Assembly: GCA_964538065.1 (NCBI GenBank)
Contig: CAZIDG010000005.1
Location: 1 to 64,000, forward strand
DNA: 64,000 bases
From: G963664225 sp964538065
Lineage (GTDB): Bacteria; Verrucomicrobiota; Verrucomicrobiia; Limisphaerales; UBA1319
Reading direction: 5' to 3'
In this document: positions 27,310-37,809 of the stretch, in pieces
How positions within the stretch are numbered: the first letter of the stretch is position 1
How the letters are laid out: the number at the start of each line of letters is the position of its first letter
Notes under the pieces: generated by a model
The model's input: the letters and a program-made list of their open reading frames with translations, nothing else
Told to the model about the DNA's origin: nothing
Database searches by the model: none
Made by a program: the position numbers and the translations under genes

Positions 27310-30300
27310 CTAGCCTCCGCCCACGCGCGCCGTGTCGAGCGAGTTTTCCTTGAAGGCAGCCATGACGGCTTCCTCGCCGCTGAGCCCGGATTTGGTGACC
27401 CGGTCCATGGCCTGCAACATGCGCTTGTAATCCTTGGGCATCACCTTGACGAATTTCGTCACATAATGATCCCACAAGGCCAGTACCTTCCAAGCCTTCT
27501 GGCTCTTCGTGTATTCGGCGTGGCGCTTGATCATCTGACGCACCTTCTCCGCTTCCTCGGCACCTTCGATGCGTTCCAGATTGACCATCTGCATATTGCA
27601 GCGGCCTTTGAAGTCTCCCGCCTCATCCAGCACATAGGCAACACCGCCGGACATGCCGGCCGCAAAATTGCGACCAGTCTGCCCCAGAACCACCACGGAA
27701 CCGCCTGTCATGTATTCACAGCCATGGTCACCCACCGATTCCACCACGGCATTCACACCGCTGTTACGCACGCAGAACCGTTCGCCCGCCATGCCCCGGA
27801 TGTAAGCCTCACCGCTGGTGGCGCCATAGAGTGCCACGTTGCCAATGATGATGTTTTCCTCTGCCACAAAGGTCGAGCCTTCCGGNNNNNNNNNNNNNNN
27901 NNNNNNNNNNNNNNNNNNNNNNNNNNNNNNNNNNNNNNNNNNNNNNNNNNNNNNNNNNNNNNNNNNNNNNNNNNNNNNNNNNNNNGTGCCACGTTGCCAA
28001 TGATGATGTTTTCCTCTGCCACAAAGGTCGAGCCTTCCGGCGGATACACGATGAGCTTGCCTCCCGATAATCCCTTGCCGACATAGTCGTTGCTGTCACC
28101 CTCGAGAATGAGGGTAACGCCCTTGGGCACAAAGGCGCCGAAGCTCTGGCCTGCGGAACCCTTGAAATGAAGTTGAATTGTGTCTTCGGGCAAGCCTTCC
28201 ACCCCGTACCGGCGCGTGACCTCGCTACCGAGCATCGTGCCCACAACACGGTTGCGGTTGCGGATGGGCAGCACGGCCCGCACCTTTTCCTTGCGCTCCA
28301 GCGCTGGCTGGCACAGCCGGATCAGGTACTGCTTGTCGATCGACAGGTTCAATCCGTGATCCTGCGGCATCTGGCAGTAGGCCCCCACCGATGCAGCCAC
28401 CTTCGGCTGGTAGAGGATGTTGGAGAAATCCAATCCCCGGGCTTTCCAATGATCCACCGCCTTTTTGACCTCCAGGCGGTCGATGTGTCCCACCATCTCG
28501 TTCAACGTGCGGAAACCCAACTGCGCCATCAATTCGCGGACTTCCTGGGCAATAAACCGCATGAAGTTGACCACGTAATCCGGCTTGCCGGAGAAATTCT
28601 TGCGCAACTGCGGATCCTGCGTCGCCACGCCCACCGGGCAGGTGTTGAGATGGCAGACGCGCATCATGATGCAGCCCAAAACCACCAGCGGCGCCGTGGC
28701 GAAACCAAATTCCTCCGCCCCCAGCAGCGCGGCGATCACCACATCGCGCCCCGTCTTCAACTGGCCGTCGGTCTCCACAACGATGCGGCTTCGCAGGTTG
28801 TTGAGCAGGAGCGTTTGATGCGTTTCCGCCAACCCCAGTTCCCAGGGAATGCCCGCGTGCTTGATGCTCGACAGGGGCGATGCGCCCGTGCCGCCATCAT
28901 AGCCGCTGATCAGCACCACATCGGCATGGGCCTTGGCCACACCCGCAGCCACGGTGCCCACACCCACTTCGGACACCAGTTTGACGCTGATCCGCGCCCG
29001 GTCATTGGCGTTCTTAAGGTCGTGAATCAATTCCGCCAGGTCTTCAATCGAGTAAATGTCGTGATGCGGCGGCGGCGATATGAGCCCCACCCCCGGCGTT
29101 GAATGGCGGACCTTGGCGATCCAGGGATACACCTTGGTACCGGGCAACTGCCCGCCTTCGCCCGGCTTGGCGCCCTGGGCCATTTTGATCTGCAATTCCC
29201 GGGCGTTCACCAGGTACAGGCTGGTCACCCCAAACCGCCCTGAGGCCACCTGCTTGATCGCGCTGTTCTTGGAATCCCCGTTGGACTCGAGCGTGTAACG
29301 GGCCGGGTCCTCACCGCCTTCCCCGGTGTTGCTCTTGCCCCCAATCCGGTTCATGGCAATCGCCAGGGCCTCATGAGCCTCCTTGCTGATCGATCCATAG
29401 GACATCGCACCGGTCTTGAACCGTTTCATGATGCTCTCCACGGATTCGACTTCTTCCAGGGGCACCGGCTCGGACGCGAACTTGAAGTTGAGCAACCCCC
29501 TCAATGTGGCCAGGTTTTTCGCCTGGTTGTTCACCGCCGCTGTGTAGTCCTTGAACAGCTCGTATCGGTTCGTGCGCGTCGCCAATTGCAGCTTGTAAAT
29601 GGTTTCAGGATTGAACAGATGGAATTCCCCATCGTTGCGCCATTGATACAAACCGCCGGTCTCCAGCACCACACCCTCCGGCATCCGGGCCGGATACGCT
29701 GTTTCATGCCGGATCAGCGCTTCGCGCGCAATGGTGGCAACGTCGATCCCCTCGATCCGCGACGGTGTCCAGGTGAAATATTTGTCCACCACCGCCTTGT
29801 TCAACCCCACCGCTTCAAATATCTGGGCGCCACGATAGCTCTGGATGGTCGATATGCCCATCTTCGAGATCGTCTTCACCACGCCCTTGACTGCTGCCTT
29901 GATGTAGTTTTTGACGGCCTGCTCATGCGTGATGTTTTCGAGCATCCCTTCATGGATCATGTCGTCCAGCGTTTCAAACGCCAGGTAGGGATTGATCGCT
30001 CCGGCACCGTAGCCAATAAGGAGGGCAAAATGATGGACTTCGCGAGGCTCGCCCGACTCAAGCACCAGCCCCACACGCGTCCGGCTTCCATTGCGGATAA
30101 GATGATGGTGCATGCCCGACACCGCAAGCAACGCCGGGATCGGCGCCTGTTCCGCGCTCACGCCGCGATCGGACAGGATCAGGATGTTCACACCCTGTGC
30201 AATCGCCTCGTCGGCCTTTTTGTATAACTGAGCCATCGCCCGTTCCATCCCTTCGCCACCCTCGGAGGCCTTAAAGAGAATGGGCAGCGTGATCGATTTG

Positions 30301-32099
30301 AAGTCGGGCAGGTTGACATGCGTCAGCTTCGCAAATTCCTCGTTGCTCAGAATGGGATAGTGCAGCTTGATCAGCCGGCAGCTTTCCGGCTCCGGATTCA
30401 CCAGATTACGCTCAGAACCAATGGTCGTGATCGTGGAGGTGATGATCTCCTCACGAATCGAATCGATCGGAGGGTTGGTCACCTGGGCAAATAGCTGTTT
30501 GAAATAACTATAGAGAGGCTGGGGCTTGTTGGACAACACCGCCAGCGGGGTGTCGTTACCCATCGATCCCACCGGCTCGACGCCCAGGCGCGCCATGGGA
30601 GCCATGACAATACGCAGGTCTTCGTATGTATATCCAAAGGCCTGCTGTCGCTGCAACACGGTGTCGTGATCGGGTTCGGGAATATGAGGAGCATCCGGAA
30701 GCTCCTCCAAATCAACCTGATATTTGTCCAGCCACTGTCGATAGGGCTTCTCCACCGCCATGTGCTCCTTGAGTTCCTCATCGGCAATGATGCGTCCCTG
30801 CTCTGTGTCGATCAGGAACATGCGGCCCGGCTGAAGACGCCCCTTCTGCTGGATCCGGTCTGCCGGGATATCCAAAACCCCGACTTCGGAGGCCATCACC
30901 ACAAGGTCGTCCTTGGTGACATAGTAACGCGAAGGCCGTAATCCGTTTCGATCCAGCACCGCACCAATGGTTGTGCCATCCGTGAAGGCGATCGAAGCCG
31001 GACCATCCCAAGGCTCCATCAGGCAACTGTGATATTCGTAAAACGCCTTTTTGCCATCGCTCATGGCTTCATGATTCGACCATGGCTCGGGAATCATCAT
31101 CATGATGGCATGCGGCAGGGAACGTCCCGACAAGACCAGAAATTCCAGACAGTTGTCGAACATGGCCGAATCGCTGCCATCCGTGCAGACGATGGGCATG
31201 ATCTTCGCCAGATCCTCCCCGAAGAGCTCCGACTTCAACATGGCCTGCCGGGCATGCATCCAGTTGATGTTGCCCCGCAAGGTGTTGATTTCCCCGTTAT
31301 GCGCGCAATAACGATAGGGATGCGCACGCGCCCAACTGGGGAACGTGTTGGTGCTGAAGCGCGAATGCACCAACGCCAGACCCGATTCCATGGCGGGATC
31401 CATCAACTCGGGATAGTATTCCTCCAACTGCTCCGCCATGAGCATCCCCTTGTACACCAACGTCCTGTACGAGAGGCTTGGAATGTAGAAATCCTCGCAC
31501 CCCTTGATGCCGCCATAACGAATGGCGTTCTCCACCCGGCGGCGGATCACGTAGAGTTTCCGCTCAAAGGCCAGGTCATCCTCAAGGGCGGGGTTGCGAC
31601 CGATAAACACCTGCCACATCGAAGGTTCGCACCGCAATGCCGTTTCACCCAGGGGGCTGTTGTTCGTGGGTACCCGCCTCCACCCCAACACTTTCTGGCC
31701 CTCTTCCTTGATGATCTGTTCAAATATGTTGCGGCACTTCTCCAACTCGCGGGTGTTCACCGGCATGAACACAAATCCCGTGCCGTATTGACCAAAGGCA
31801 GGCAGGGCAAGACCGATCTGTGCACAAGCCATCTTGAGGAAGCTGTGCGGCATCTGCATCAGAATGCCCGCTCCATCCCCTGTGTTGCTTTCGCATCCAC
31901 AGGCCCCGCGATGGCGAAGATTGGTGAGAATATTCAGGGCCTGAGTGACAATATCGTGGGATTTTCGTCCTCGGATGTTCACCACGAAACCCACTCCGCA
32001 GGCTTCATGTTCAAATTGGGGATCGTAGAGACCCTGCTTACCAGGAGCTCTGAGTTGGCCACACTGTTCCGGTTCCATCGAATGCGTGTTACTCATCAT
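27310..32099 (-). CDS. gltB: Glutamate synthase large subunit, interrupted by an assembly gap
   Basis: As assembled the frame breaks at 100 Ns (27886-27985). Removing the Ns and one copy of the flanking 55-base duplication joins both halves into one ~1544-residue protein, the normal GltB length. The N-terminal class II amidotransferase starts after a ~33-residue propeptide at Cys34 (EACGVGFV). Then come the central domain, the FMN-binding synthase domain (PGEGGQLPGTKVYPWIA, SPPPHHDIYSIEDLAELI, SGYDGGTGASPLSS), the [3Fe-4S] cysteines (CIMMRVCHLNTCPVG) and the C-terminal GXGXG beta-helix, which contains the gap. It makes glutamate from 2-oxoglutarate and glutamine with gltD. The coordinates include the artefact; I see no sign that the gene is truly broken. 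Confidence 0.95.
27831..28040. other. Assembly gap with 55-bp duplicated ends inside gltB
   Basis: Bases 27831-27885 and 27986-28040 are the same 55 bases (beginning GTGCCACGTTGCC, ending GCCTTCCGG) on either side of exactly 100 Ns. Both copies encode the same GltB stretch (AEENIIIGNVA). Two contig ends sharing a k-mer-length overlap were evidently scaffolded rather than merged. No extra sequence is needed to complete gltB. Confidence 0.92.
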
Positions 32100-32102
32100 T
32101 AA

Positions 32103-32470
32103 CCTGACTACTTGCGCTTGCAGTATAACCTATGGTTAAGGTTTTCGCTACTCTCTACGGCCAATTCCGGGAGCAGGCAACACATATTTCGCTATTTTAC
32201 CTGCCTTTAATTAAGAAATAAGTTTCTTTATTTCCGCGCCTCAACAGCATTAGCAAAAGACACACAAGGGTTTAAACCATTCCCAAAAAACGCGCCCTAA
32301 TGTCAAGATAAGCATTCATAAGATATGATTATAATTTTTTGATAACATTCAACATCATGTATCTTGTTAATATTCTAAGCCTTGATCCCCCACCCACTTC
32401 CCCTTTCCTGCCCCACCACCGCCCCCTTGGCGGGCCATCCTTAGCCATGGTTCTTTTTATTGACTTATTT
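32103..32470. other. AT-rich intergenic region upstream of gltB
   Basis: About 370 bases without a credible gene between gltB (leftward) and the 3' end of the LRR gene. It must hold the gltB promoter. A perfect 5-3-5 palindrome TAACCTATGGTTA (32126-32138) overlaps TATACT on the minus strand, a possible -10, but no good -35 is seen; an operator is possible. A second AT-only stem AAGAAA/TTTCTT lies near 32212-32227. The right part is a C-rich run (32386-32432) of unknown meaning. Confidence 0.35.
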
Positions 32471-35116
32471 CTACGGCACAACCATCACACGATAAAACCG
32501 GCACCCCACGGGTTTTTCAAGGACGATCCTCTTTTGCGCAGTCAGGGCGGTGACCACGGTATCGATACTCCATGCCGCCCCCAAGGATTCGGTGCTCTCA
32601 ACCACATAGGTTGCCCCAGGTACACTCTGGAAATACAAGGCGTGCTGGAAGGTCTCGATGGGGCCCTTATCCTCTTCGCAAAGCAGGTCTGTTGAGATAC
32701 TTTCGAATTTCAAGACGGATTCCCTATTCAATGGATCCGTGCCCGCCATCATCTCCGATTTGTTGTCCATCCCATCCTCATCCGGATCATCCTCTTCCCC
32801 GCAGGCATTCGGATGGCTGTATTCCAAGCCTGTTGCGCAAACCCACTCGAGGTAAGCACTTTGTGGCATCCAGAGGGCAGTCGGACACCCTGCAAACGTT
32901 GTTTCCCACCCCTGGTTTTCATTGCAATAATACACGATCACCTGGGCATCGGATTCGAACACACCATTCCCGACATTCACCGGCGCATTCCCTTTGAAAA
33001 CCACACTTTCCAAGCTATAGCATTGAGCGAATGTCCCACTGGCAACGGTGGTGACATCTCCCTCAATCGTCACATTGGTAAGTCCAATGCAGCCTTGAAA
33101 CATCTTCCAGCCAAGACTCGTGATGTTTTTGGGGATCACGATGCGTTCCAGGCCCACACAGTAATGAAAAGCCAGGTCATCGATCTGCATCACCGAATTG
33201 GGGATCACCCAGATTCCCTGCTTGCCTGAGGGATACTGAAGAAGCCTGGTTTTTCTCTTGTCGAGTAATACCCCATCCACACTGGCATACGCCGGGTTGT
33301 GGGAATCAACCTGGATGCAGGCCAGTGAAAGGCAGGAATGAAATGCCCCCTGCCCAATCTGAGTCACTGTCTCCGGCACTGATACCCCCTTGACTCCTCC
33401 ACAGTTGGCAAAGGCATAGGCTTCAATCGAAGCCACGCTGATGGGAATCGTAAACCAACCGTTTCGTCCCGCCGGATGGCATATTAGCCTGCTTTGCCCC
33501 TTGTTGTAGAGAACCCCACCCACACTGCTGTATACCGGATTGAACGGTGCGACTGTTATGGACGCCAGGTTGACACAGCCGGCAAACGCTTCGGGAGCAA
33601 TGTTCAACACGCTCTCCGGTATGGATACGGTGATGAGTCCAAAGCAGTTGTTGAAGGCCTTGTCTGCTATCTGGTTCACGGTTTCAGGAATCATGCACCG
33701 GCCATATTTTCCTCCGGGGAATTGTATGAGAACGCTTTGTTTCTTATCATACAAAACGCCATCCACACTTTGATAGGTGGGATTGAGCGAATCCACCGTG
33801 ATGGCCATCATGCTTGCACAGCCACCAAAAGCCCCCTTTCCAAGCGTGACGACACTGCCGGGAATAGTCACCTCCCCAAGAGAGGTGCAACCCGCAAATG
33901 CCGAACAACCAATGTTCGTCACACCATTGGGGATGACGACCCTCTGCAGACTCTGGCATCCTAAAAAGGCCTCGTCGCCAATTCGAACGACACTGGAAGG
34001 TATCTCCACGTTTTGAAGCCGGACACAGTCACAGAACGTATCCTCGCCAATGACGGTCAACTGGCCTGGCAGGATGAGTTCGACCATGTTGCTGCAACCC
34101 GCAAACGCCGAGTAACCTATTGCGGTAACCGATTTGGGCAAGCCTACTTGCATTAAACCACTGCACTCCGAAAAGGCCAGGCATCCAACAATTGCAAGAC
34201 TGCTGGGCAATTCCACCTCGGTGAGTTGACTGCACCCCTCAAAAGCTGAATCGCAAATGCGAGTCACCCCATCGGGAACCCTGAAGTATCCCTGTTTGGC
34301 GACGGGACACCGCAGGAGGCTTCGGCGTTGTTTATCGAATAGAACACCGTCTACATCGCTATAACTCAGGTTGGCTTCATCAACCGTAATGGCCACGAGG
34401 TTGATGCATTGCTCAAACGCACCCTTCCCAATGCTGGAGAGATTGCTGGGTAATGCCAGGTTCACAAAGCCAGAACAGCCTCGGAATGCCCCATACCCAA
34501 CAATCGTCAACTGGCTGGGAATCAATGGATCAGAAAGAACAACACATTGTGCAAACGCCTCATCTCCAATAGAGATCACACCCTCTGGCATCGTGATGCG
34601 TTCCAGATTCTGGCAACCATAAAAGGCGGCATTTCCAATGGCCACAACACTGTCGGGAACCTTGTATTCTCCTGGTCTGCCCGCTGGACATTGTAGGAGT
34701 GTAGAGACCTTTTTGTCGAATAAGACGCCCTCCACACTGGCATAGACTGGATTCTCCCCTGTGACAGTAATGTTCTGAAGACGGGCACACCCCCGAAAAA
34801 TGCCTTCTCGAATCGAGACGACCCCATTGGGTATTGCAATACTCACAAGTCGTTCAGCCCCAGTAAACAGACCTCCCCCAATTCCTGTCACTGCTGTTCC
34901 ATCGATGACATCAGGAATGACGACTTGCCCATCGCTGCCCGTATACCCAGTGATGGTTACAGTGCCACCCGCACGCTGGTACACGAAATCTCCATACACC
35001 GCCGCGTCAGTCTTTGGGGCACTGAGCCCTAATGTAAAAAGAAATATCCACCATCCAGATGGATGGAGGGACCAATAACGCTGGCATCTCCGCAAAAAAC
35101 ACTGAAAGCTTTTCAT
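32471..35116 (-). CDS. BspA-like leucine-rich-repeat surface protein
   Basis: 881 residues from the ATG at 35116, chosen because GAGGAGG lies five bases upstream and a hydrophobic signal segment (WWIFLFTLGLSAPKTDA) follows; the frame extends 43 residues further with no support. Most of the protein is ~23-residue LRR_5 repeats of the type IPxxVxxIGxxAFxxCxxLxxVxIP. Five ~48-residue cassettes of a second type interrupt them (NPxYxSVDGVLxDK, then LLQxPxGKxG). The C-terminus has a calcium-loop-like DDPDEDGMDNKSEMMAGTDP followed by a beta domain (ATYVVESTES). BspA-like proteins bind host or matrix proteins or other cells. It stands alone and is flanked by AT-rich, gene-poor DNA, which may indicate acquisition. 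Confidence 0.88.
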   Translation of the reverse strand: MKSFQCFLRRCQRYWSLHPSGWWIFLFTLGLSAPKTDAAVYGDFVYQRAGGTVTITGYTGSDGQVVIPDVIDGTAVTGIGGGLFTGAERLVSIAIPNGVVSIREGIFRGCARLQNITVTGENPVYASVEGVLFDKKVSTLLQCPAGRPGEYKVPDSVVAIGNAAFYGCQNLERITMPEGVISIGDEAFAQCVVLSDPLIPSQLTIVGYGAFRGCSGFVNLALPSNLSSIGKGAFEQCINLVAITVDEANLSYSDVDGVLFDKQRRSLLRCPVAKQGYFRVPDGVTRICDSAFEGCSQLTEVELPSSLAIVGCLAFSECSGLMQVGLPKSVTAIGYSAFAGCSNMVELILPGQLTVIGEDTFCDCVRLQNVEIPSSVVRIGDEAFLGCQSLQRVVIPNGVTNIGCSAFAGCTSLGEVTIPGSVVTLGKGAFGGCASMMAITVDSLNPTYQSVDGVLYDKKQSVLIQFPGGKYGRCMIPETVNQIADKAFNNCFGLITVSIPESVLNIAPEAFAGCVNLASITVAPFNPVYSSVGGVLYNKGQSRLICHPAGRNGWFTIPISVASIEAYAFANCGGVKGVSVPETVTQIGQGAFHSCLSLACIQVDSHNPAYASVDGVLLDKRKTRLLQYPSGKQGIWVIPNSVMQIDDLAFHYCVGLERIVIPKNITSLGWKMFQGCIGLTNVTIEGDVTTVASGTFAQCYSLESVVFKGNAPVNVGNGVFESDAQVIVYYCNENQGWETTFAGCPTALWMPQSAYLEWVCATGLEYSHPNACGEEDDPDEDGMDNKSEMMAGTDPLNRESVLKFESISTDLLCEEDKGPIETFQHALYFQSVPGATYVVESTESLGAAWSIDTVVTALTAQKRIVLEKPVGCRFYRVMVVP

Positions 35117-35261
35117 GAAATCCTCCTCTTCGTTTGGGGTGATGCTCAACGCCACGCGTTTTGGACCAATCCACGTCACCTCCCCCTTCCCCACCCAAGC
35201 CTTGGGCTCAAAGGGTGTCGGTTTCATAACCGAGCGCACCGACACATCTACTGTCCTATGA

Positions 35262-35290
35262 CACTATGACAGTCTAAAGCCTTTTGTCAA
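35262..35290 (-). promoter_or_regulatory. Putative promoter of the LRR gene
   Basis: On the minus strand a perfect TTGACA (complement of 35285-35290) lies 17-18 bases before a weak -10 (ATAGTG or TAGTGT). The -10 region coincides with two tandem copies of CTATGACA (35256-35271 on the plus strand), which could be an operator. The site is ~145 bases before the chosen start. Confidence 0.35.
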
Positions 35291-35769
35291 TGCGGTGCGC
35301 TTGTTTGTTTGTAAAATTCCTCCGGGTTGACCTCTTAATGTACCATCGCAACGTTCACCGTTTGAACCAATTACATCCCTTTGATATCCTACTACGTGTT
35401 GTTTGTTGTCACACCAGGATGCTTTGTTCCTTTCATCTCAACGGTGGGACCAGCACCACCAATGACGACCATTGGTGCGCCCCGGCTCAAGAAGAGACCT
35501 TTGCCCTAAGAGCGGAACCAGCCAGCCACTGTCTTGAAAATAAAAAGTGTTCGTTTCACCCAAGGAGTTGGACAGATGGACCGGGAAGACGACTCAAAGA
35601 AACCAGAATTTTTTAATCGGCATCAAAGAACGGTACACGACCTTTTGGATATTCATTAGTCCTTCATAATTTGTTGGTTACGTTAATATGGACAACTTGT
35701 ATCTCCCTCCCTCCCTAAAATCCCCTCTTGCACTTCCGCCCTGCGTCTTTAAGCTCCCCTCCCCTGATT
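35291..35769. other. Gene-poor intergenic region before prfC
   Basis: Nearly 480 bases. An open frame on the plus strand (35284-35616) has an untypical composition, no ribosome binding site and no recognisable motif, so I do not call it. A 7-bp stem CACCAAT/ATTGGTG (35457-35477) is the clearest structure. The last ~130 bases are AT-rich and presumably carry the prfC promoter, but I cannot place it. Confidence 0.4.
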
Positions 35770-37416
35770 GTGGATATTCGAGCTGAAATAGAAAAACGTC
35801 GCACTTTCGCCATCATCTCCCACCCCGACGCGGGTAAGACGACGATGACTGAGAAGTTGCTTCTTTATGGTGGTGCCGTGCAACTGGCTGGGTCGGTCAC
35901 TGCCCGAAAACAGGAACGGGCCACCACGTCCGACTGGATGGAACTGGAGCGTAAACGCGGCATATCCATCAGTTCCACCGCACTTCAATTCGATTACGCG
36001 GGTTATCGGATCAATTTGCTCGACACTCCCGGCCATAAGGATTTCTCCGAGGATACGTACCGTGTTCTCACTGCTGTCGATGCCGTGGTCATGCTCATTG
36101 ATGCCGGCAAGGGCATTGAAAGCCAGACGCTGAAACTTTTTGAGGTCTGCCGCCAGCGCAAGGTGCCCATCTTCACCTTCATGAACAAGTGCGACCGCCC
36201 GACGCGTGAACCCATCGACCTGCTCGATGAATTGGAGAAAGTCCTGCAACTGAAGACGTTCCCCATGAACTGGCCCATGGGAACAGGGGTGGACTTCAAG
36301 GGTGTTTACGACCGTCTCAACCGCCAGGCCCACCTGTTCGAACGCACGGTTGGAGGCGCCTATCGGGCCCCTGTATCCGTGGCCCGCCTCGACGATCCAG
36401 TCATCAAGGATCGCCTGGATGAGGCCAGTTTTCGCAAAATCTCCGAGGAACTCGAAATGCTGGACCTGGCGGGTGCGGAGTTCGATCGCGAAGCCGTTCT
36501 TGCCGGTACGCTCACGCCGGTTTTCTTTGGCAGCGCCATGAACAACTTTGGCGTGCAGCTGCTGCTGGACCATTTTCTGAAACATTCTGCGAGCCCGCGC
36601 CCTCGCGCCACCCCCAACGGCATCATCCGTCCGGAACACCCGGAGTTCTCGGGTTTCATTTTCAAGATCCAGGCCAACATGGATCCCAAACACCGGGATC
36701 GCATCGCCTTTGTGCGGGTCTGTTCGGGAAAATTTGAACGCGATATGGTGGTGACGCATTCCCGGACGGGTAAAAAGATCCGGCTCTCCAATTCCCACAA
36801 GCTCTTTGCTCGCGAACGTGAAACCGTGGACGAGGCCTGGCCCGGGGATATCGTTGGTCTGGTGGGCCACTCTGAGTTTGGCATTGGAGACACACTTACC
36901 TCCAATCCGTCCATTCGTTATCACGAAATCCCGCGTTTCACACCGGAGAGTTTTGCCTATCTGCACAATCCCAACACTGGCAAATACAAACAGTTTCGCC
37001 AGGGTTTGGAACAACTGCTTCAAGAGGGCGTCATCCAGGTGTTGCACCTGCACGACAGCATTATCAAGGTGCCTCTTCTGGCTGCAGTAGGACCTCTCCA
37101 GTTTGAAGTGGTCCAATATCGTCTGATGTCCGAATACGGCGCAGAAAGTCGTCTGGAAAGCACCCCATGGAACGTCATTCGCTGGTTGCCTCAAGGGTTT
37201 ACCCAGGAACAATGCGCCCAACTGCAACTGCCTACAGGAGCCAGACTGGCCTGGGATTCAGACCGTAATAATGTCATCCTTTTTGCCAATGATTGGTCTG
37301 CCAACTATTTCCTCCAGACCAATAAGGTGGAGTTGACCGCCTTGCCGCCCCAAAGCATGCCTCTGGATGCCATGCAGCCTCTGGCCGGTCTTGAGGATGA
37401 GAATGGTCAAAATTAA
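35770..37416 (+). CDS. prfC: Peptide chain release factor 3
   Basis: 548 residues from a GTG at 35770 (VDIRAEIEKRRTFAIISHPD), which aligns with the usual RF3 N-terminus; a TTG at 35728 would add 14 residues. RF3 is the GTPase that recycles RF1 and RF2 from the ribosome after peptide release. G1 is SHPDAGKTT, switch I RKRGISISS, G3 DTPGHKDFSEDTYR, G4 NKCDR. The RF3-specific C-terminal domain follows (GALQ-like AVGPLQFEVVQYRL, STPWNVIRWL). The non-ATG start and lack of a visible Shine-Dalgarno suggest weak translation initiation. Two small membrane-protein genes follow on the same strand. Confidence 0.95.
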   Translation: MDIRAEIEKRRTFAIISHPDAGKTTMTEKLLLYGGAVQLAGSVTARKQERATTSDWMELERKRGISISSTALQFDYAGYRINLLDTPGHKDFSEDTYRVLTAVDAVVMLIDAGKGIESQTLKLFEVCRQRKVPIFTFMNKCDRPTREPIDLLDELEKVLQLKTFPMNWPMGTGVDFKGVYDRLNRQAHLFERTVGGAYRAPVSVARLDDPVIKDRLDEASFRKISEELEMLDLAGAEFDREAVLAGTLTPVFFGSAMNNFGVQLLLDHFLKHSASPRPRATPNGIIRPEHPEFSGFIFKIQANMDPKHRDRIAFVRVCSGKFERDMVVTHSRTGKKIRLSNSHKLFARERETVDEAWPGDIVGLVGHSEFGIGDTLTSNPSIRYHEIPRFTPESFAYLHNPNTGKYKQFRQGLEQLLQEGVIQVLHLHDSIIKVPLLAAVGPLQFEVVQYRLMSEYGAESRLESTPWNVIRWLPQGFTQEQCAQLQLPTGARLAWDSDRNNVILFANDWSANYFLQTNKVELTALPPQSMPLDAMQPLAGLEDENGQN

Positions 37417-37515
37417 GGGCTGATCCCCACCGGACGGGTTGACCCTGCGACTGCCTTGATGGTTCTGAGATGACGCTGGACAAGCAGGGCCCAAACGTTA
37501 CAGTCCTTCTTCAAG

Positions 37516-37806
37516 ATGAAGAACAACCCGCTCATAGGGCTGATGATGGCGATCGTATTTTTGAACGCGGCCTTTACCGCGTGGCTCGCCTATAAGTATT
37601 CACAATCGATGCGCACATTGCAGACCATGCAGGCACAAAGCGTGGTCATGAACCGGGAAATGAACATGTTCCGTGCCATGGTCAACGATTCCTTCGAGTA
37701 TAGCCGGAAGAATCCCGCCATGGACAATGTGCTGCAGACCATTGGCATCACCAAAACGAACAAGGCAACGGCAATGCCCGGCGCCCCCATCCAGGGAAAG
37801 AAGTAA
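37516..37806 (+). CDS. Small single-pass membrane protein, unknown
   Basis: 96 residues. One transmembrane helix near the N-terminus (PLIGLMMAIVFLNAAFTAWL) is followed by a Met/Gln-rich amphipathic helix (LQTMQAQSVVMNREMNMF) and a short polar tail. I recognise no family. It sits 100 bases after prfC and only three bases before the next small membrane protein, with which it shares layout (one helix, then a soluble helical tail). The two probably act together, perhaps as a membrane complex. Real coding is supported by the tight pairing and sensible amino-acid composition. Confidence 0.6.
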   Translation: MKNNPLIGLMMAIVFLNAAFTAWLAYKYSQSMRTLQTMQAQSVVMNREMNMFRAMVNDSFEYSRKNPAMDNVLQTIGITKTNKATAMPGAPIQGKK

Positions 37807-37809
37807 GCC

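Noticed and set aside
27753..28040. True frameshift or tandem duplication in gltB
   Set aside because: Duplication is exactly the same 55 bases at both edges of a 100-N spacer and collapses to an intact frame.
33250..34770. Regular repeats that might suggest a CRISPR array
   Set aside because: The repeats are coding, vary in sequence and spacing, and translate as LRR cassettes.
35284..35616. 110-codon plus-strand frame before prfC
   Set aside because: No ribosome binding site, odd composition (many Cys and His) and no motif. Treated as noncoding.
35749..37227. 492-codon minus-strand frame opposite prfC
   Set aside because: Shadow of prfC. No ribosome binding site and no motif.
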